Below the pieces are notes generated by a model. It was given only the letters and a program-made list of their open reading frames with translations. It was not told the origin of the DNA and did not search any database. Position numbers and translations under genes: made by a program. From an uncultured Prochlorococcus sp. (GTDB lineage Bacteria > Cyanobacteriota > Cyanobacteriia > PCC-6307 > Cyanobiaceae), in NCBI GenBank assembly GCA_902565305.1, contig CACFEJ010000001.1, forward strand, positions 18,209 through 82,208: a stretch of 64,000 nucleotides of DNA, read 5' to 3'. Positions within the stretch are counted from its first letter, which is position 1. Each line of letters opens with the position of its first letter. Below are positions 28,863-39,914 of this stretch, in pieces.

Positions 28863-31769
28863 ATGAAATCTCAAAATAGCAAAGAACAAAAATCAGACTT
28901 TTCTTATAAAGAAACTTTAAATTTATTAAAAACTGACTTCTCAATGCGTGCTAATTCAGTTGTAAGAGAACCTGAGATACAAAATTTTTGGGCTAACAAT
29001 GATATAGATTTCCAATTAGGTTCAAGAAATTCAGGAGAAATATTTACATTACATGATGGCCCTCCTTATGCAAATGGAGCTCTTCATATGGGTCATGCTC
29101 TTAATAAAGTTTTAAAAGACATAATAAATAAATACAAAACCTTAAGAGGATTTAGGGTTCATTTCGTACCTGGTTGGGACTGTCATGGATTACCTATTGA
29201 ATTAAAAGTTCTTCAGAATCTAAAATCTGATGAAAGAAAGAATCTTGACACTCTAAATTTAAGAAAAAAAGCAACAGATTACGCCCATATCCAAATTAAT
29301 AATCAAAAGGAGGGTTTCAAAAGGTGGGGCATATGGGGAGATTGGAATAACCCTTACTTAACTCTTAAGAAAAGTTATGAATCTGCTCAGATTGGAGTAT
29401 TTGGGAAAATGTTTTTAAATGGCTATATATATCGAGGACTTAAACCTGTGCATTGGAGTCCAAGTTCAAGGACTGCACTTGCAGAAGCAGAATTAGAATA
29501 CCCTGATGAACATTACTCAAAAAGTATTTATGTTTCATTAAAAATCACTAAAATACCTGAGGAAATTCTATTAAATTTCATTCAAGAAAACCTTAATATC
29601 AAAAAAGATTTTTTTCAAAATAATTCTTTCATAACTATTTGGACAACTACTCCTTGGACCATACCTGCAAATGAAGCAGTTGCAGTAAATCCAAAAATAA
29701 AGTACGTTTTTGCTATCGATGATGAGAAGAAAATTTACCTTTTTGCTGAAGATTTATCTTCTGAAATAAGTAAGAAATTTAATAAAGATTTCAAGGTCCT
29801 TTTAGAGGTTAAAGGCTCCAAATTGGAAAATATTGAATATCAACATCCCACTAAGAATAAAAATTGCAGAATTGTAATTGGAGGAGATTATATTACTACA
29901 GAATCCGGGACTGGAATTGTTCATACTGCGCCTGGTCATGGCATAGATGATTTTAATGTGGGTCAAAAATATGATTTACCAATAACATGTGTTGTTGATG
30001 AAAAAGGTAACTTAAATGAATATTCTGGTCAATTCAAAGGATCAAACGTCCTGAAAGATTCAAATGATTTAATTATTGAATATTTAAAAGGAAATAATTT
30101 GCTTCTATTACAAGAAAATTATAAGCATAGATATCCGTATGATTGGAGAACCAAAAAACCAACTATTTTTAGGGCTACAGAACAATGGTTTGCATCTGTA
30201 AATGGCTTTAGAACATCTGCATTAAAGGCAATCGAAGATGTTGAATGGATGCCAGAGACTGGAAAGAAAAGAATTTATTCTATGGTTGTCGGTAGAGGAG
30301 ATTGGTGTATTTCTAGACAAAGGTCATGGGGAGTCCCTATTCCAGTTTTTTATAAAAAAAATGGTAATGACATTCTCCTTAACAAAGAAATAATTAATCA
30401 TATTCAAGAACTTTTTAGTGAATATGGAGCAGATATTTGGTGGGATTGGGATGTTAAGCATCTTTTGCCAGAAAATTATGCAAAAGAATCTGATCTATGG
30501 AAAAAAGGAACAGATACAATGGATGTTTGGTTCGATTCAGGATCTAGCTGGGCTGCAGTATGTGAACTAAGAAGTGAATTAAAGTATCCAGCAGATCTTT
30601 ATTTAGAGGGCTCAGATCAACATCGAGGATGGTTTCAGTCTTCTTTGCTAACATCAGTTGCAGTCAATAATAAACCTCCATATAAGAAAGTTTTAACTCA
30701 TGGTTTTGCACTTGATGAAAACGGAAGAAAAATGAGTAAATCTTTAGGAAATGTTGTTGATCCAAATATAATTATTAATGGGGGTAATAATAAAAAAACG
30801 GAACCTGCTTATGGTGCTGATGTTTTAAGGCTATGGGTAAGCTCTGTAGATTATTCAGTAGATGTTCCAATTGGTTCAAATATACTTAAGCAACTTTCAG
30901 ATGTTTACAGAAAAGTTCGTAATACTGCAAGATATCTTCTAGGAAATATTCATGATTATGATCCAAAAATTGATAGTTTTGAAATTGATCAATTACCTCT
31001 CTTAGATCAATGGATGTTAGGCAGATTAGTTGAGGTTACAGATCAAATATCAAATGCTTATGAAAATTATGAATTTTCAAAATTTTTCCAAATTTTGCAA
31101 AGTTTTTGCGTTGTAGATTTATCAAATTTTTATTTGGATATTGCTAAAGATAGGTTATATGTAAGTTCTAAATCGCAATTCAGGAGAAGATCTTGTCAAT
31201 TCGTCATGTCAAAAATTGTTGAAAATTTAGCCGTACTTATTTCTCCAGTGCTTTGCCATATGGCTGAAGATATTTGGCAAAATATTCCATATTCAACTGA
31301 AGAAAAATCAGTTTTTCAAAGAGGATGGCCAGTATTTTCGAATTCATGGAAAAATCAAATCCTTAACGAGCACATTGCAAATTTGAGAAATTTGAGAGTT
31401 GAAATTAACAAGGCTATAGAAGGATGTAGGAACAAACAAATAATTGGAGCAGCTTTGGAAACTGAAGTTAATTATTTACCTGAAGATAAAGCTTTAAAAG
31501 ATTCACTTTCTTGGCTAAAAGAATTTGGTAATCAAGATGTAGATTTATTTAGGGATTGGCTTATAGTATCAAACTTCCAAGTGGTATCAGATTTGGTGGA
31601 GAATTCTCTGATTATTGAAAATAATGGACTCGGTAAAATTCAAATAAATAAAGCTCAAGGTCAAAAATGTGATAGATGTTGGCATTATCAAAAAGAAACT
31701 TTTGATGGAATCCAAAATACAAAATTATGCAAAAGATGTTCGAATATTATTAATCTCGAATTTACTTAA
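28863..31769 (+). CDS. ileS: Isoleucyl-tRNA synthetase
   Basis: [35 protein letters not shown]-terminal Zn motif CDRCWHYQ...CKRC. Confidence 0.98.
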   Translation: MKSQNSKEQKSDFSYKETLNLLKTDFSMRANSVVREPEIQNFWANNDIDFQLGSRNSGEIFTLHDGPPYANGALHMGHALNKVLKDIINKYKTLRGFRVHFVPGWDCHGLPIELKVLQNLKSDERKNLDTLNLRKKATDYAHIQINNQKEGFKRWGIWGDWNNPYLTLKKSYESAQIGVFGKMFLNGYIYRGLKPVHWSPSSRTALAEAELEYPDEHYSKSIYVSLKITKIPEEILLNFIQENLNIKKDFFQNNSFITIWTTTPWTIPANEAVAVNPKIKYVFAIDDEKKIYLFAEDLSSEISKKFNKDFKVLLEVKGSKLENIEYQHPTKNKNCRIVIGGDYITTESGTGIVHTAPGHGIDDFNVGQKYDLPITCVVDEKGNLNEYSGQFKGSNVLKDSNDLIIEYLKGNNLLLLQENYKHRYPYDWRTKKPTIFRATEQWFASVNGFRTSALKAIEDVEWMPETGKKRIYSMVVGRGDWCISRQRSWGVPIPVFYKKNGNDILLNKEIINHIQELFSEYGADIWWDWDVKHLLPENYAKESDLWKKGTDTMDVWFDSGSSWAAVCELRSELKYPADLYLEGSDQHRGWFQSSLLTSVAVNNKPPYKKVLTHGFALDENGRKMSKSLGNVVDPNIIINGGNNKKTEPAYGADVLRLWVSSVDYSVDVPIGSNILKQLSDVYRKVRNTARYLLGNIHDYDPKIDSFEIDQLPLLDQWMLGRLVEVTDQISNAYENYEFSKFFQILQSFCVVDLSNFYLDIAKDRLYVSSKSQFRRRSCQFVMSKIVENLAVLISPVLCHMAEDIWQNIPYSTEEKSVFQRGWPVFSNSWKNQILNEHIANLRNLRVEINKAIEGCRNKQIIGAALETEVNYLPEDKALKDSLSWLKEFGNQDVDLFRDWLIVSNFQVVSDLVENSLIIENNGLGKIQINKAQGQKCDRCWHYQKETFDGIQNTKLCKRCSNIINLEFT

Positions 31770-32101
31770 ATCCAGTTTTTTTGATTCAAAAAGAAATCTG
31801 AGTCTTGATTTTCTCTTATAAAATTTTCTTCGGTTTCTGTTAACGGTGCTTTATATAGTTTAAAGTTTTTAATTGTATAAGAAAGTGTTATTACTTTTTT
31901 TTCTGAATCTATTTCAATTGGATGAGTTGTTGAGCTACTGTAACCTCTGAAAATAATTATTTCTAATTGTTCTTTTTGATTTTCTTTTAGAATGAATCCC
32001 TCTAGTTTAAGTATCCTATCAGGAATATTGGAACTTAATTTTTCAAGAATATTTATTAAATCAATTTTTGCCATTTTCTGAGAAGCAGGAGTTTCTTCCA
32101 T
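31766..32101 (-). CDS. Conserved hypothetical protein
   Basis: 111-aa ORF between ileS and a membrane protein gene; overlaps both neighbours. Confidence 0.6.
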   Translation of the reverse strand: MEETPASQKMAKIDLINILEKLSSNIPDRILKLEGFILKENQKEQLEIIIFRGYSSSTTHPIEIDSEKKVITLSYTIKNFKLYKAPLTETEENFIRENQDSDFFLNQKNWI

Positions 32102-32684
32102 TTTTAGGTAATTTGATTATTGACCATTGAATAAGTCCTAAAATATAGATTAATAATAAAAATAATCCTAAGAATTTTGATATTGGCTGGGTAAAGTTAG
32201 CTCCAAAGAAAAAATTAAATAAATTTTTTATAATAAAATATAAATTTGAAGAAGGTTGAAGCCATATTGCACACGCATCCGAATTAATAAAAGAAAAGCA
32301 GTTGAAGTTTTGTAAACTCTGAATAAAGAAATTGAGAGATATAAAAGTTATCGTCCATCTCCATATTTTTGTCGTTGTGGTAAGGGAGTAAGAAAAATCA
32401 TATTCATTTAATTCATCATTAATATCGTTCCAAAACCAAACTGAAACTGTCATTAATAATGTTGCAATAATTGTTATAACAAGAGCATAATCATACTTTC
32501 CTATTAACAGTAGAAGGCTTATAAAAAATAAAAGGGATACTTTCCAATAAATTGATAGAAGTTTAATAACTGCTTTATTTCTTTTTCTAATTGACCAGAA
32601 GGATAGAGTAACAGGAATACCAATAAGGAAAATTATTGAAATTTGAAAGGATAGCCAAATAGAAAGTTGATTAAAAACGTTCAA
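32061..32684 (-). CDS. Multi-TM conserved hypothetical protein (DUF3177-like)
   Basis: Several hydrophobic segments; family name tentative. Confidence 0.6.
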   Translation of the reverse strand: MNVFNQLSIWLSFQISIIFLIGIPVTLSFWSIRKRNKAVIKLLSIYWKVSLLFFISLLLLIGKYDYALVITIIATLLMTVSVWFWNDINDELNEYDFSYSLTTTTKIWRWTITFISLNFFIQSLQNFNCFSFINSDACAIWLQPSSNLYFIIKNLFNFFFGANFTQPISKFLGLFLLLIYILGLIQWSIIKLPKNGRNSCFSENGKN

Positions 32685-32806
32685 AATTTTTTCTTTTTAA
32701 ACACATAATAATTAAACATCAAACTTTTACTTTTGAACTTACTATTGTCATAGTTATGAATATTATGCATCCTTATAATATTTCCTAAGAATATATTGAT
32801 AATTGT

Positions 32807-33436
32807 ATGAGACAGCATGTTAATCCCCTTAGTAGTAATTTTAATCAAATTGAGAGAATACCTTCTTTGAGCGAAATGTTTGATGATTCTAAATCGAATC
32901 TTCATTTGGATATAGGTTGTGCTGCTGGCGAGTTTCTATTTGATTTAGCTTTATTTAATACTAGTTGGAATTATTTAGGAATTGAAATCCGCGAGAAATT
33001 AGTCAAAAATGCCAAATTAAAAGTTATTGAACGAGAAATCAAAAATCTATATTTTATATTTGGTAATGCTAATAATATTTTGAATGATGCCCAAAATAAA
33101 TTTATTTTAAAAAGTCTAAGAAGTATTTCTTTTAATTTCCCTGATCCTTGGTTTAAAAAGAGGCATTATAAAAGGCGTGTAATTCAGCCAGGATTTATTA
33201 ATATGCTCTCAAATTCATTGCAAAAAGGCAGCCTAATTTTTGTAAAAACAGATGTAAAGGATTTATTCGATTATATGGATTGCACCATATCAAGTAATTT
33301 TCAATTTAAAACATTAGATAAAAAAGATTTTAATTGTTCCGAAAGTTTTAATCCAAATAAAGTGAAAACTGATAGGGAAAAGTATGTGATTGTTAACCAA
33401 CTTGATATTTATGAAAAAATTTATATAAGAATTTAA
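32807..33436 (+). CDS. trmB: tRNA (guanine-N7-)-methyltransferase
   Basis: [43 protein letters not shown]. Confidence 0.95.
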   Translation: MRQHVNPLSSNFNQIERIPSLSEMFDDSKSNLHLDIGCAAGEFLFDLALFNTSWNYLGIEIREKLVKNAKLKVIEREIKNLYFIFGNANNILNDAQNKFILKSLRSISFNFPDPWFKKRHYKRRVIQPGFINMLSNSLQKGSLIFVKTDVKDLFDYMDCTISSNFQFKTLDKKDFNCSESFNPNKVKTDREKYVIVNQLDIYEKIYIRI

Positions 33437-33443
33437 TTAATTA

Positions 33444-34796
33444 TTAATTTGTTATTTTATCAATTTCTAAAAAGAGTTTGTTTGTTATTTCGCTTGATAA
33501 AGAATGAACTTCCTTATGATTTTTGGCCTCAACTAGAACTCTGATTAAAGGTTCTGTACCGCTACGCCTTATAAAAACTCTACAATTATCCGAATATATT
33601 TTCTGAAAAAAAGCTATAGTTTGATCAATCAAGATTTTGGTCTCAGGATTTAATTTATTAATATTACAGTCTAGATTGATATTGGTTAGTTTTTGAGGAT
33701 ACGGTTTGAAACTACTCTTAAGCCAATCATTCAAATTAATATTTTTCTTTTTACAAAATTTAGAAATTTGAAGTGCAGTCAATATTCCATCTCCAGAAAA
33801 GTTATTAATTTTGGAAAGTATATGCCCTGACTGCTCACCTCCTAAAACTGCTCCTTTTTCCTTAATTGCATCATGTACATGTTTATCTCCTACATCAGTT
33901 CTATATAAAATTCCTCCAATTTTCTTCCAAGCCTCTATAAAACCTAAGTTTGACATTTGCGTTGAAATTAATAAATTATTTGTGAGAATTTTTTGTTCCA
34001 TAAGTTCTCTACCCCAAAGAAAAAGAATGTGATCTCCATCTAAAATATTGCCTTTTGAATCTATTCCAATTACTCTATCCGCATCCCCATCGAAGCTAAA
34101 ACCCATATCTGCAGGACTCTCTCTCAATGCTTTTTTTAATGGCTCGAGGTTAGTAGAACCACAATTCATATTAATTTTCAATCCATTTTTAGAGTTATTG
34201 ATAACTCTTACATCAGCACCAAGAGACTGAAAAATTTTTTTTGCGCATGTTGTCGCTGATCCATAGCATGTGTCTAGTATTATTTTCAATCCGCTTAGAT
34301 TTTCTCCACCCATAGTTTGGATTAGGCTTTTGATATAAATATCGAAAAGATCTTTATTTACATTTTGAGAGATCACTTTTCTAGGTACTGAGATATTGTG
34401 ATTTGACTCTTCAATTAATTTTTGAATTTTATTTTCAAAAAATTTGGTAATTTTTTGACCATTATGATCAAAAATTTTTATGCCATTATATTCTGGCGGA
34501 TTATGACTTGCAGATATCATGATCCCACTACTCAAGTTCTCTTGTTTGATTAAAAAAGGTATAGCTGGGGTAGGGCAGATTCCAAGATTTATAAATTTTC
34601 TACCACTATTGTTTATACCTTGAGTTATTGCCTGAAGAAGAATATCTCCACTTATTCTTGTATCCCTTCCAATTATTATTGGACTTTTCTTCTCTAAGAT
34701 AGAACCAAGAGCATAGCCTACTTTGTAGGCGAGTGAATAGGTTATCTCTTCATTAAATCTTCCTCTTATCCCATCAGTTCCAAAGATTGATTGCAT
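33444..34796 (-). CDS. glmM: Phosphoglucosamine mutase
   Basis: [56 protein letters not shown]. Confidence 0.96.
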   Translation of the reverse strand: MQSIFGTDGIRGRFNEEITYSLAYKVGYALGSILEKKSPIIIGRDTRISGDILLQAITQGINNSGRKFINLGICPTPAIPFLIKQENLSSGIMISASHNPPEYNGIKIFDHNGQKITKFFENKIQKLIEESNHNISVPRKVISQNVNKDLFDIYIKSLIQTMGGENLSGLKIILDTCYGSATTCAKKIFQSLGADVRVINNSKNGLKINMNCGSTNLEPLKKALRESPADMGFSFDGDADRVIGIDSKGNILDGDHILFLWGRELMEQKILTNNLLISTQMSNLGFIEAWKKIGGILYRTDVGDKHVHDAIKEKGAVLGGEQSGHILSKINNFSGDGILTALQISKFCKKKNINLNDWLKSSFKPYPQKLTNINLDCNINKLNPETKILIDQTIAFFQKIYSDNCRVFIRRSGTEPLIRVLVEAKNHKEVHSLSSEITNKLFLEIDKITN

Positions 34797-34933
34797 AATT
34801 AGATTTCAGGAATCAGATAGATTTTGATAAGTATTTAGTTATTATTTTATCAGTTGATTAAAAGCTTATAGATTTCAATTCTCTTTATTTGTTTAACTTA
34901 TTTAAGATGTTCTTAGTTAGTAATTCCTTAATA

Positions 34934-35479
34934 ATGCAATCTGAGAGTCGAGAGCAGATTTTAAAGACAAATTTAAAAACAATACTTATTTTGATTATAT
35001 CTGTTGTTATGATTTCCCTGTTTTCATTTGGAAATATCTTTTTTAAATCAACTTATCTTCTAAAGAGTTTTGGAGAACTATCTGTTGATCCTGAAATAGC
35101 TTTTACAAATAATAAGCCTACATTTCTGGAATTTTATGCTGAGTGGTGTGAAGTTTGCAAAGAAATGGCACCACAAGTGTCTGCTTTTAAAGATGAATAC
35201 GAAAAAGATATTAATTTTGTTTTTTTAAATGTTGATAATCAAAAATGGAGTAATTACATCCAAAAGTTTGCTGTCAATGGGATTCCTCAAGTTAATCTTT
35301 TTGATAAAAAGGGTAATCTAATATCTACTTTTATTGGTAAACAAGATGAAATAAAAATTAGAAATTCTATTAATAGTATAGAAAAAGAAGATAAACCTCA
35401 TGAGCAAATTATTAATGCTGAATTTTCAACAATTCAAGAAAATAAAAATAATGAGGTTAGTCCTCGAAGTCATGGATAA
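34934..35479 (+). CDS. Membrane-anchored thioredoxin-like protein (TxlA/HCF164-type); ORF extends to 34889
   Basis: N-terminal TM segment then FLEFYAEWCEVCKEMAPQV. Confidence 0.85.
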   Translation: MQSESREQILKTNLKTILILIISVVMISLFSFGNIFFKSTYLLKSFGELSVDPEIAFTNNKPTFLEFYAEWCEVCKEMAPQVSAFKDEYEKDINFVFLNVDNQKWSNYIQKFAVNGIPQVNLFDKKGNLISTFIGKQDEIKIRNSINSIEKEDKPHEQIINAEFSTIQENKNNEVSPRSHG

Positions 35480-35482
35480 TTT

Positions 35483-36115
35483 TTACCATTCTAAAGATTT
35501 TGATACAATCGGAAAACTTTTTTTAAAAATAGACTTGCAATTTTGGGCGATGGACTTGTGTTCTTTTTGAGTGCCGTGAGCTGATCTTAAATGAATGTAA
35601 TGGATCCATGATCTGCATGATCCAGACATGTATATTCTTGTTGGAGTTGCTAAAGGTAGAACAAATCTTGCACATTCTTTGGCCACTCCTTCAGCAAGTA
35701 AATCTTCATATAATTCTGTAGCAGCCTGAAAATGTAAACCAATTTTTTTATTGAATCTTTGTTTTAACTCATCAGGAAGATCCGGGATTGAATTTTGCCT
35801 GTTTTTAAAATCTTGACGCCTTAACTCTGGTAAGGGAATATTACCCAATTGAGAACTATCCGCATATCTCTGTGAAAATTCCTGGAAAGTAAATGATCTA
35901 TGTCTTAAAATTTGGGCAGCGATTCCTCTGTTAGTTTCTATTTGTAAGGTCATAAATGACTGTTCAAAAACACTCCAGTGTTCATTCTTAATACAGTAAC
36001 TCAATAATTTCGAATAGTCTTCATTTTCCTGATTTTTTGGATTACTTACTCTTGCAATGTAAGCCATTGTTTTTTCTGCATCAGGAGTTAGCGAAATTAG
36101 TTCAACATTACTCAT
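35483..36115 (-). CDS. thyX: Flavin-dependent thymidylate synthase
   Basis: RHRSFTFQEFSQRYADSS (ThyX motif RHRxxxxxxxSxR). Confidence 0.96.
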   Translation of the reverse strand: MSNVELISLTPDAEKTMAYIARVSNPKNQENEDYSKLLSYCIKNEHWSVFEQSFMTLQIETNRGIAAQILRHRSFTFQEFSQRYADSSQLGNIPLPELRRQDFKNRQNSIPDLPDELKQRFNKKIGLHFQAATELYEDLLAEGVAKECARFVLPLATPTRIYMSGSCRSWIHYIHLRSAHGTQKEHKSIAQNCKSIFKKSFPIVSKSLEW

Positions 36116-36116
36116 T

Positions 36117-36710
36117 TTAAATCTTTGCTAGAGTTACTTTTTCTGGTTGGTTTTGATATTTACCTCTTCTATCTTCATAGGTTGTGGAGCACGGATCACC
36201 TTCAAAAAAGAGTAGTTGGCAAATACCCTCTTCAGCATAAATTCTACAATCTGCACCTGAACTATTACTAAACTCTAAAGTTAGATGACCTTCCCACCCT
36301 GCCTCTGCGGGCGTCGTATTAACAATGATTCCAAGTCTTGCGTAAGTACTTTTTCCTATGCAGATAACAGTTATATTTTCTGGCACTTTCATCTTTTCTA
36401 AAGCAACTCCTAAACCATAGGAGTGAGCAGGAAGAATAAAAAAGTCTCCATCATTATCATGGTGAAGAATAGTTTTCTCTAGATTATTGGGATTAAACTT
36501 TTTGGGGTTCATTACAGTCCCGGGGATATGTCTGAAAATTAGGAATTCTTTTGACGAAAGTCTTAAATCATAGCCATAAGATGAACATCCGTAACTTAAA
36601 ACTGGCTTTTGTTTATTGTCAGGCTCAAGATGTCTCACCAAATTTGATTGAAAGGGTTTTATCATACCTTCCGAAGCTTTTTGATTTATCCAGAGATCAT
36701 TTTTTAGCAT
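36117..36710 (-). CDS. dcd: dCTP deaminase
   Basis: CIGKSTYARLGIIVNTTPAEAGWEGHLTLEFSN, GICQLLFFEGDPC. Confidence 0.95.
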   Translation of the reverse strand: MLKNDLWINQKASEGMIKPFQSNLVRHLEPDNKQKPVLSYGCSSYGYDLRLSSKEFLIFRHIPGTVMNPKKFNPNNLEKTILHHDNDGDFFILPAHSYGLGVALEKMKVPENITVICIGKSTYARLGIIVNTTPAEAGWEGHLTLEFSNSSGADCRIYAEEGICQLLFFEGDPCSTTYEDRRGKYQNQPEKVTLAKI

Positions 36711-36714
36711 TTTT

Positions 36715-37296
36715 TTATGAGCGAAGTTCGGTAATTTGGTTAGCCATCAATAATAAATCTTTAGGTATGTCTGTACCAGTAAGGATTACATCTCCTGCTA
36801 TAAATCGGTTTTCAAGTGTTGAAATCAAATCATCTTTATTGATAATTTTCATTTCAATAGCTAAAAAAATTTCATCAAGTATTATTTGATCATTCTTTCC
36901 AGACTGTAGTTCTTTTTTACAAAAATTCCATAATTCAATAGTAGATTCATGAATAGATTTTTTTAAATTTTTATTATTTTTAATTGCTTCAGAATTATAT
37001 TGATCAAAGGAATGTGATGATCTTACCCAGGTTAAATTACCACATAGCTTTACTGCATTATCAACTCCTTGCTTAACCCCTCCTTTCATAAATTGAATTA
37101 GAAGCACTTTCCTGCCAAGAGCAGCATTTCTCAGAGAGTCTCTAATAATTGATGTGTAGCTACCTCTATATGAAGATTGATAAATCTGAATTTGTCCGTT
37201 TTGTAAAATTTTTTTTACGTTATTTTTGTTAGCAGTATTTGTTTTTACAACATCAAGATTACCTTTGGGATAAATATGAGATGAACTAATTACCAT
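36715..37296 (-). CDS. cobO: Cob(I)alamin adenosyltransferase (CobO/BtuR family)
   Basis: LLIQFMKGG, DQIILDEIFLAIEMKIINKDDLISTL, VILTGTDIP. Confidence 0.88.
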   Translation of the reverse strand: MVISSSHIYPKGNLDVVKTNTANKNNVKKILQNGQIQIYQSSYRGSYTSIIRDSLRNAALGRKVLLIQFMKGGVKQGVDNAVKLCGNLTWVRSSHSFDQYNSEAIKNNKNLKKSIHESTIELWNFCKKELQSGKNDQIILDEIFLAIEMKIINKDDLISTLENRFIAGDVILTGTDIPKDLLLMANQITELRS

Positions 37297-37315
37297 TATT
37301 TAGATTCTTTCTACA

Positions 37316-37346
37316 TGCAGTATAATTAGAATCTAATAACGCTGCA
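37316..37346. promoter_or_regulatory. Nested perfect dyad in the divergent cobO/ntcA intergenic region
   Basis: TGCAG-tata-ATTAGA-a-TCTAAT-aacg-CTGCA, both arms symmetric about base 37331. Confidence 0.6.
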
Positions 37347-37433
37347 TATAGTGTAATTTTACTTAAAAAAGGGTTAAGTAATTTGAAACTGACTGAAAAA
37401 AGCTTGTTGATAAAATGATAAGAATTGAAAATT

Positions 37434-37447
37434 GTTACAGTTGATAC
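37434..37447 (+). promoter_or_regulatory. Near-consensus NtcA site upstream of ntcA
   Basis: GTTACAGTTGATAC = GTtN8TAC versus GTAN8TAC (one mismatch). Confidence 0.5.
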
Positions 37448-37495
37448 AAGATATTTCAGGGTGTCTTCTTAAATTTTTTAATAGTTAAGATATTT

Positions 37496-38230
37496 ATGAT
37501 ACCTGCTTCACGAGGATTCAACCGCTTTAGTTCGCCACAGTCCGGACAAAGTAAAATTAATTCTGTTGGAGAACGTTTCCCAATCAATAGAACTTTAATG
37601 GAAGTTATTAAAGGTCTAGATGGTGCAAGTACAGAAATGGTTGAGAGATCTAAAACAATATTTTTCCCTGGGGATCCTGCTGAAAGGGTTTATCTTATAA
37701 GAAGAGGAGCAGTAAGACTGTCAAGAGTTTATGAGTCAGGAGAAGAAATAACTGTTGCTCTTCTAAGAGAGAATAGTCTCTTTGGTGTTTTATCTCTTTT
37801 AACAGGACATAGATCTGATCGTTTTTACCATGCTATAGCATTCACAAGGGTTGAAATGATAACAGCGCCTGCAAATTCTGTTTTAAGAGCGATAGAGGAA
37901 GATGCATCAGTAGGACTATTACTTTTACAGGGGCTTTCAAGTAGGATCCTGCAAACTGAAACAATGATTGAGACTCTCACACATAGAGATATGTCTTCTC
38001 GTTTAGTCAGTTTTTTGATGGTTCTTTGTAGAGACTTTGGTGTTGCAGGTGAAAAAGGTATTACAATAGACCTAAGGCTTTCACATCAGGCAATTGCTGA
38101 AGCTATTGGTTCCACAAGAGTAACAATTACAAGATTATTGGGCGATTTAAAGGATTCGGGGCTTCTCAATATTGAAAGAAAAAAGATCACAGTGTTCGAT
38201 CCAATTGCTCTTGCAAAAAGATTTAATTGA
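37496..38230 (+). CDS. ntcA: Global nitrogen regulator NtcA (CRP/FNR family)
   Basis: [77 protein letters not shown]. Confidence 0.98.
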   Translation: MIPASRGFNRFSSPQSGQSKINSVGERFPINRTLMEVIKGLDGASTEMVERSKTIFFPGDPAERVYLIRRGAVRLSRVYESGEEITVALLRENSLFGVLSLLTGHRSDRFYHAIAFTRVEMITAPANSVLRAIEEDASVGLLLLQGLSSRILQTETMIETLTHRDMSSRLVSFLMVLCRDFGVAGEKGITIDLRLSHQAIAEAIGSTRVTITRLLGDLKDSGLLNIERKKITVFDPIALAKRFN

Positions 38231-38251
38231 TTCATCATAAATTATGATGTA

Positions 38252-39235
38252 TTGAGTATATGCAAAAGTGTGGCTTGGATTTTAATTGTTTTTTTAATAG
38301 TACTTGGAGGATTAATTGCACCATTTGGGGACATTCTTGGAACAAAGATTGGTAAAGCAAGATTTAGTATCCTAAAATTAAGACCCAAAAAAACAGCAAC
38401 TATAATAACGATAATTACTGGAGGCTTTATTAGTTCAATATCGATAGGACTATTGATTTTAGTAAGTGAAGAATTCAGGCAAAGACTTTTTGTTGATATT
38501 CCCTTTTTGCAAAAAACTTTAGATGAAAGTAAAAAGGCTTTAATCCCTCTACAGGAAGAACGAAAAGAACTTGAAGGTAAAATTATTCAGAAAGAAAAGG
38601 AGTTAAATCAATTAAAAAATAATATTAAAGTATTTAGGAGAGGAAACATTGTTATTAAAAGAGGACAAACTTTATTTATTGCTGAGATTAATTCCAGCTC
38701 AAATGTAAAACTTGATTTAACAAAAATCTTTAATGAAGCTGATAAATATGTTAGAAAAATTGTTATTCCAATTAATAAACAAGCAAAAAATATTCTGTTG
38801 TGGAGACCTAGTGATATTACAAAAATTGAGACACTAGCTGCTAGAGGTGGTAACTGGATTTTATTAATCAAATCAGCAACAAATGTTTTAAAAGGGGATA
38901 ATTATGTTTTTGTATCTCCTGATTTATTAGAGAATAAATTTATAGTCAAAAAAGGAGATGTTATAACAAGTTCAATTCTTGGAGAAAGTGATTTAAATCT
39001 TAAATCAATAAATTTAAAAATTAAATCATTGCTTAGAGAAACAAGGGATGAAATTAAGTCAAAAGGATCACAAGTTAGTGAAATTAATACAAATGGAAAT
39101 TTTGTAAAAAAAATTAGAGACTTTCTGCAAGAAAATCAAAATACTAAATTTAAGTTAGAAGTATTATCTTTGAGAGATAGCAAAACTATAGAACCAATAG
39201 TCGTTGAAATAAATATCTTAAAAATTACATCTTAA
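38252..39235 (+). CDS. DUF3084-type membrane/coiled-coil protein (TTG start)
   Basis: N-terminal TM, GDILGTKIGKARFSILKLRPKKTA, coiled-coil region. Confidence 0.75.
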   Translation: MSICKSVAWILIVFLIVLGGLIAPFGDILGTKIGKARFSILKLRPKKTATIITIITGGFISSISIGLLILVSEEFRQRLFVDIPFLQKTLDESKKALIPLQEERKELEGKIIQKEKELNQLKNNIKVFRRGNIVIKRGQTLFIAEINSSSNVKLDLTKIFNEADKYVRKIVIPINKQAKNILLWRPSDITKIETLAARGGNWILLIKSATNVLKGDNYVFVSPDLLENKFIVKKGDVITSSILGESDLNLKSINLKIKSLLRETRDEIKSKGSQVSEINTNGNFVKKIRDFLQENQNTKFKLEVLSLRDSKTIEPIVVEINILKITS

Positions 39236-39673
39236 ATGCCTAGAGTAATAACTATTGACCCCGGAAAGAGAAAATGCGGTTTAGTCGTAGCTGAAATAAG
39301 TGAAAAAAATGTTTATGAAGCGACTATTATAAAAAGTGAATTACTTGAGAATTATGTGAGAAATTTATTGTCCGCTGAGGACATATCACAAATTATTATT
39401 GGTAATGGCACCACCAGTAGAGAAATCAAAGAAAAACTTTATTTTTTTAAAAAAGAAATAATAACTTTTGAGGAGAAAAATACTACCTTCAGAGCTAAAG
39501 CAAGATATTTCGAACTTTTCCCTATTAGTGGATTAAAGTTTTTGATGCCTAGAGAGGTTTTTATTCTTAATAAAAACCTTGATGCAATATCAGCTTTGAT
39601 AATTTTAGAAGATTATTGTAAAATGAAGTTTACTTTGAATCAAAATATAGATTCTAAAACTTGGCTGAAATAG
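39236..39673 (+). CDS. RuvC/YqgF-like RNase H-fold protein, abutting DUF3084 gene
   Basis: VITIDPGKRKCGLVV, IIIGNGTTSREI, NLDAISALIIL; zero-nt gap from upstream stop. Confidence 0.65.
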   Translation: MPRVITIDPGKRKCGLVVAEISEKNVYEATIIKSELLENYVRNLLSAEDISQIIIGNGTTSREIKEKLYFFKKEIITFEEKNTTFRAKARYFELFPISGLKFLMPREVFILNKNLDAISALIILEDYCKMKFTLNQNIDSKTWLK

Positions 39674-39911
39674 TGAACTTATATTCATTCCCTGCCTCTA
39701 GTTCATAATCTTTTTTTAATAAAAATCTCAATAAGGCATCCTCAATTAATGCTCTCCCCAAAGGTGGATTTAACGTTAATAAACCTTTATTGAAGGACCA
39801 TGTAAAATTCCATTTAAATTGACTTGCTTCCACAACCCCCTGAATTTGCTTTTTTGAGAAGCAATATTCCTTGACACTTACATTGGCAATCGTCTCTGGT
39901 TTTGAACGCAT
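39654..39911 (-). CDS. Conserved cyanobacterial hypothetical protein (DUF3146-like)
   Basis: 85-aa ORF, AIEDALLRFLLKKDYELEAG. Confidence 0.65.
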   Translation of the reverse strand: MRSKPETIANVSVKEYCFSKKQIQGVVEASQFKWNFTWSFNKGLLTLNPPLGRALIEDALLRFLLKKDYELEAGNEYKFTISAKF

Positions 39912-39914
39912 TTC

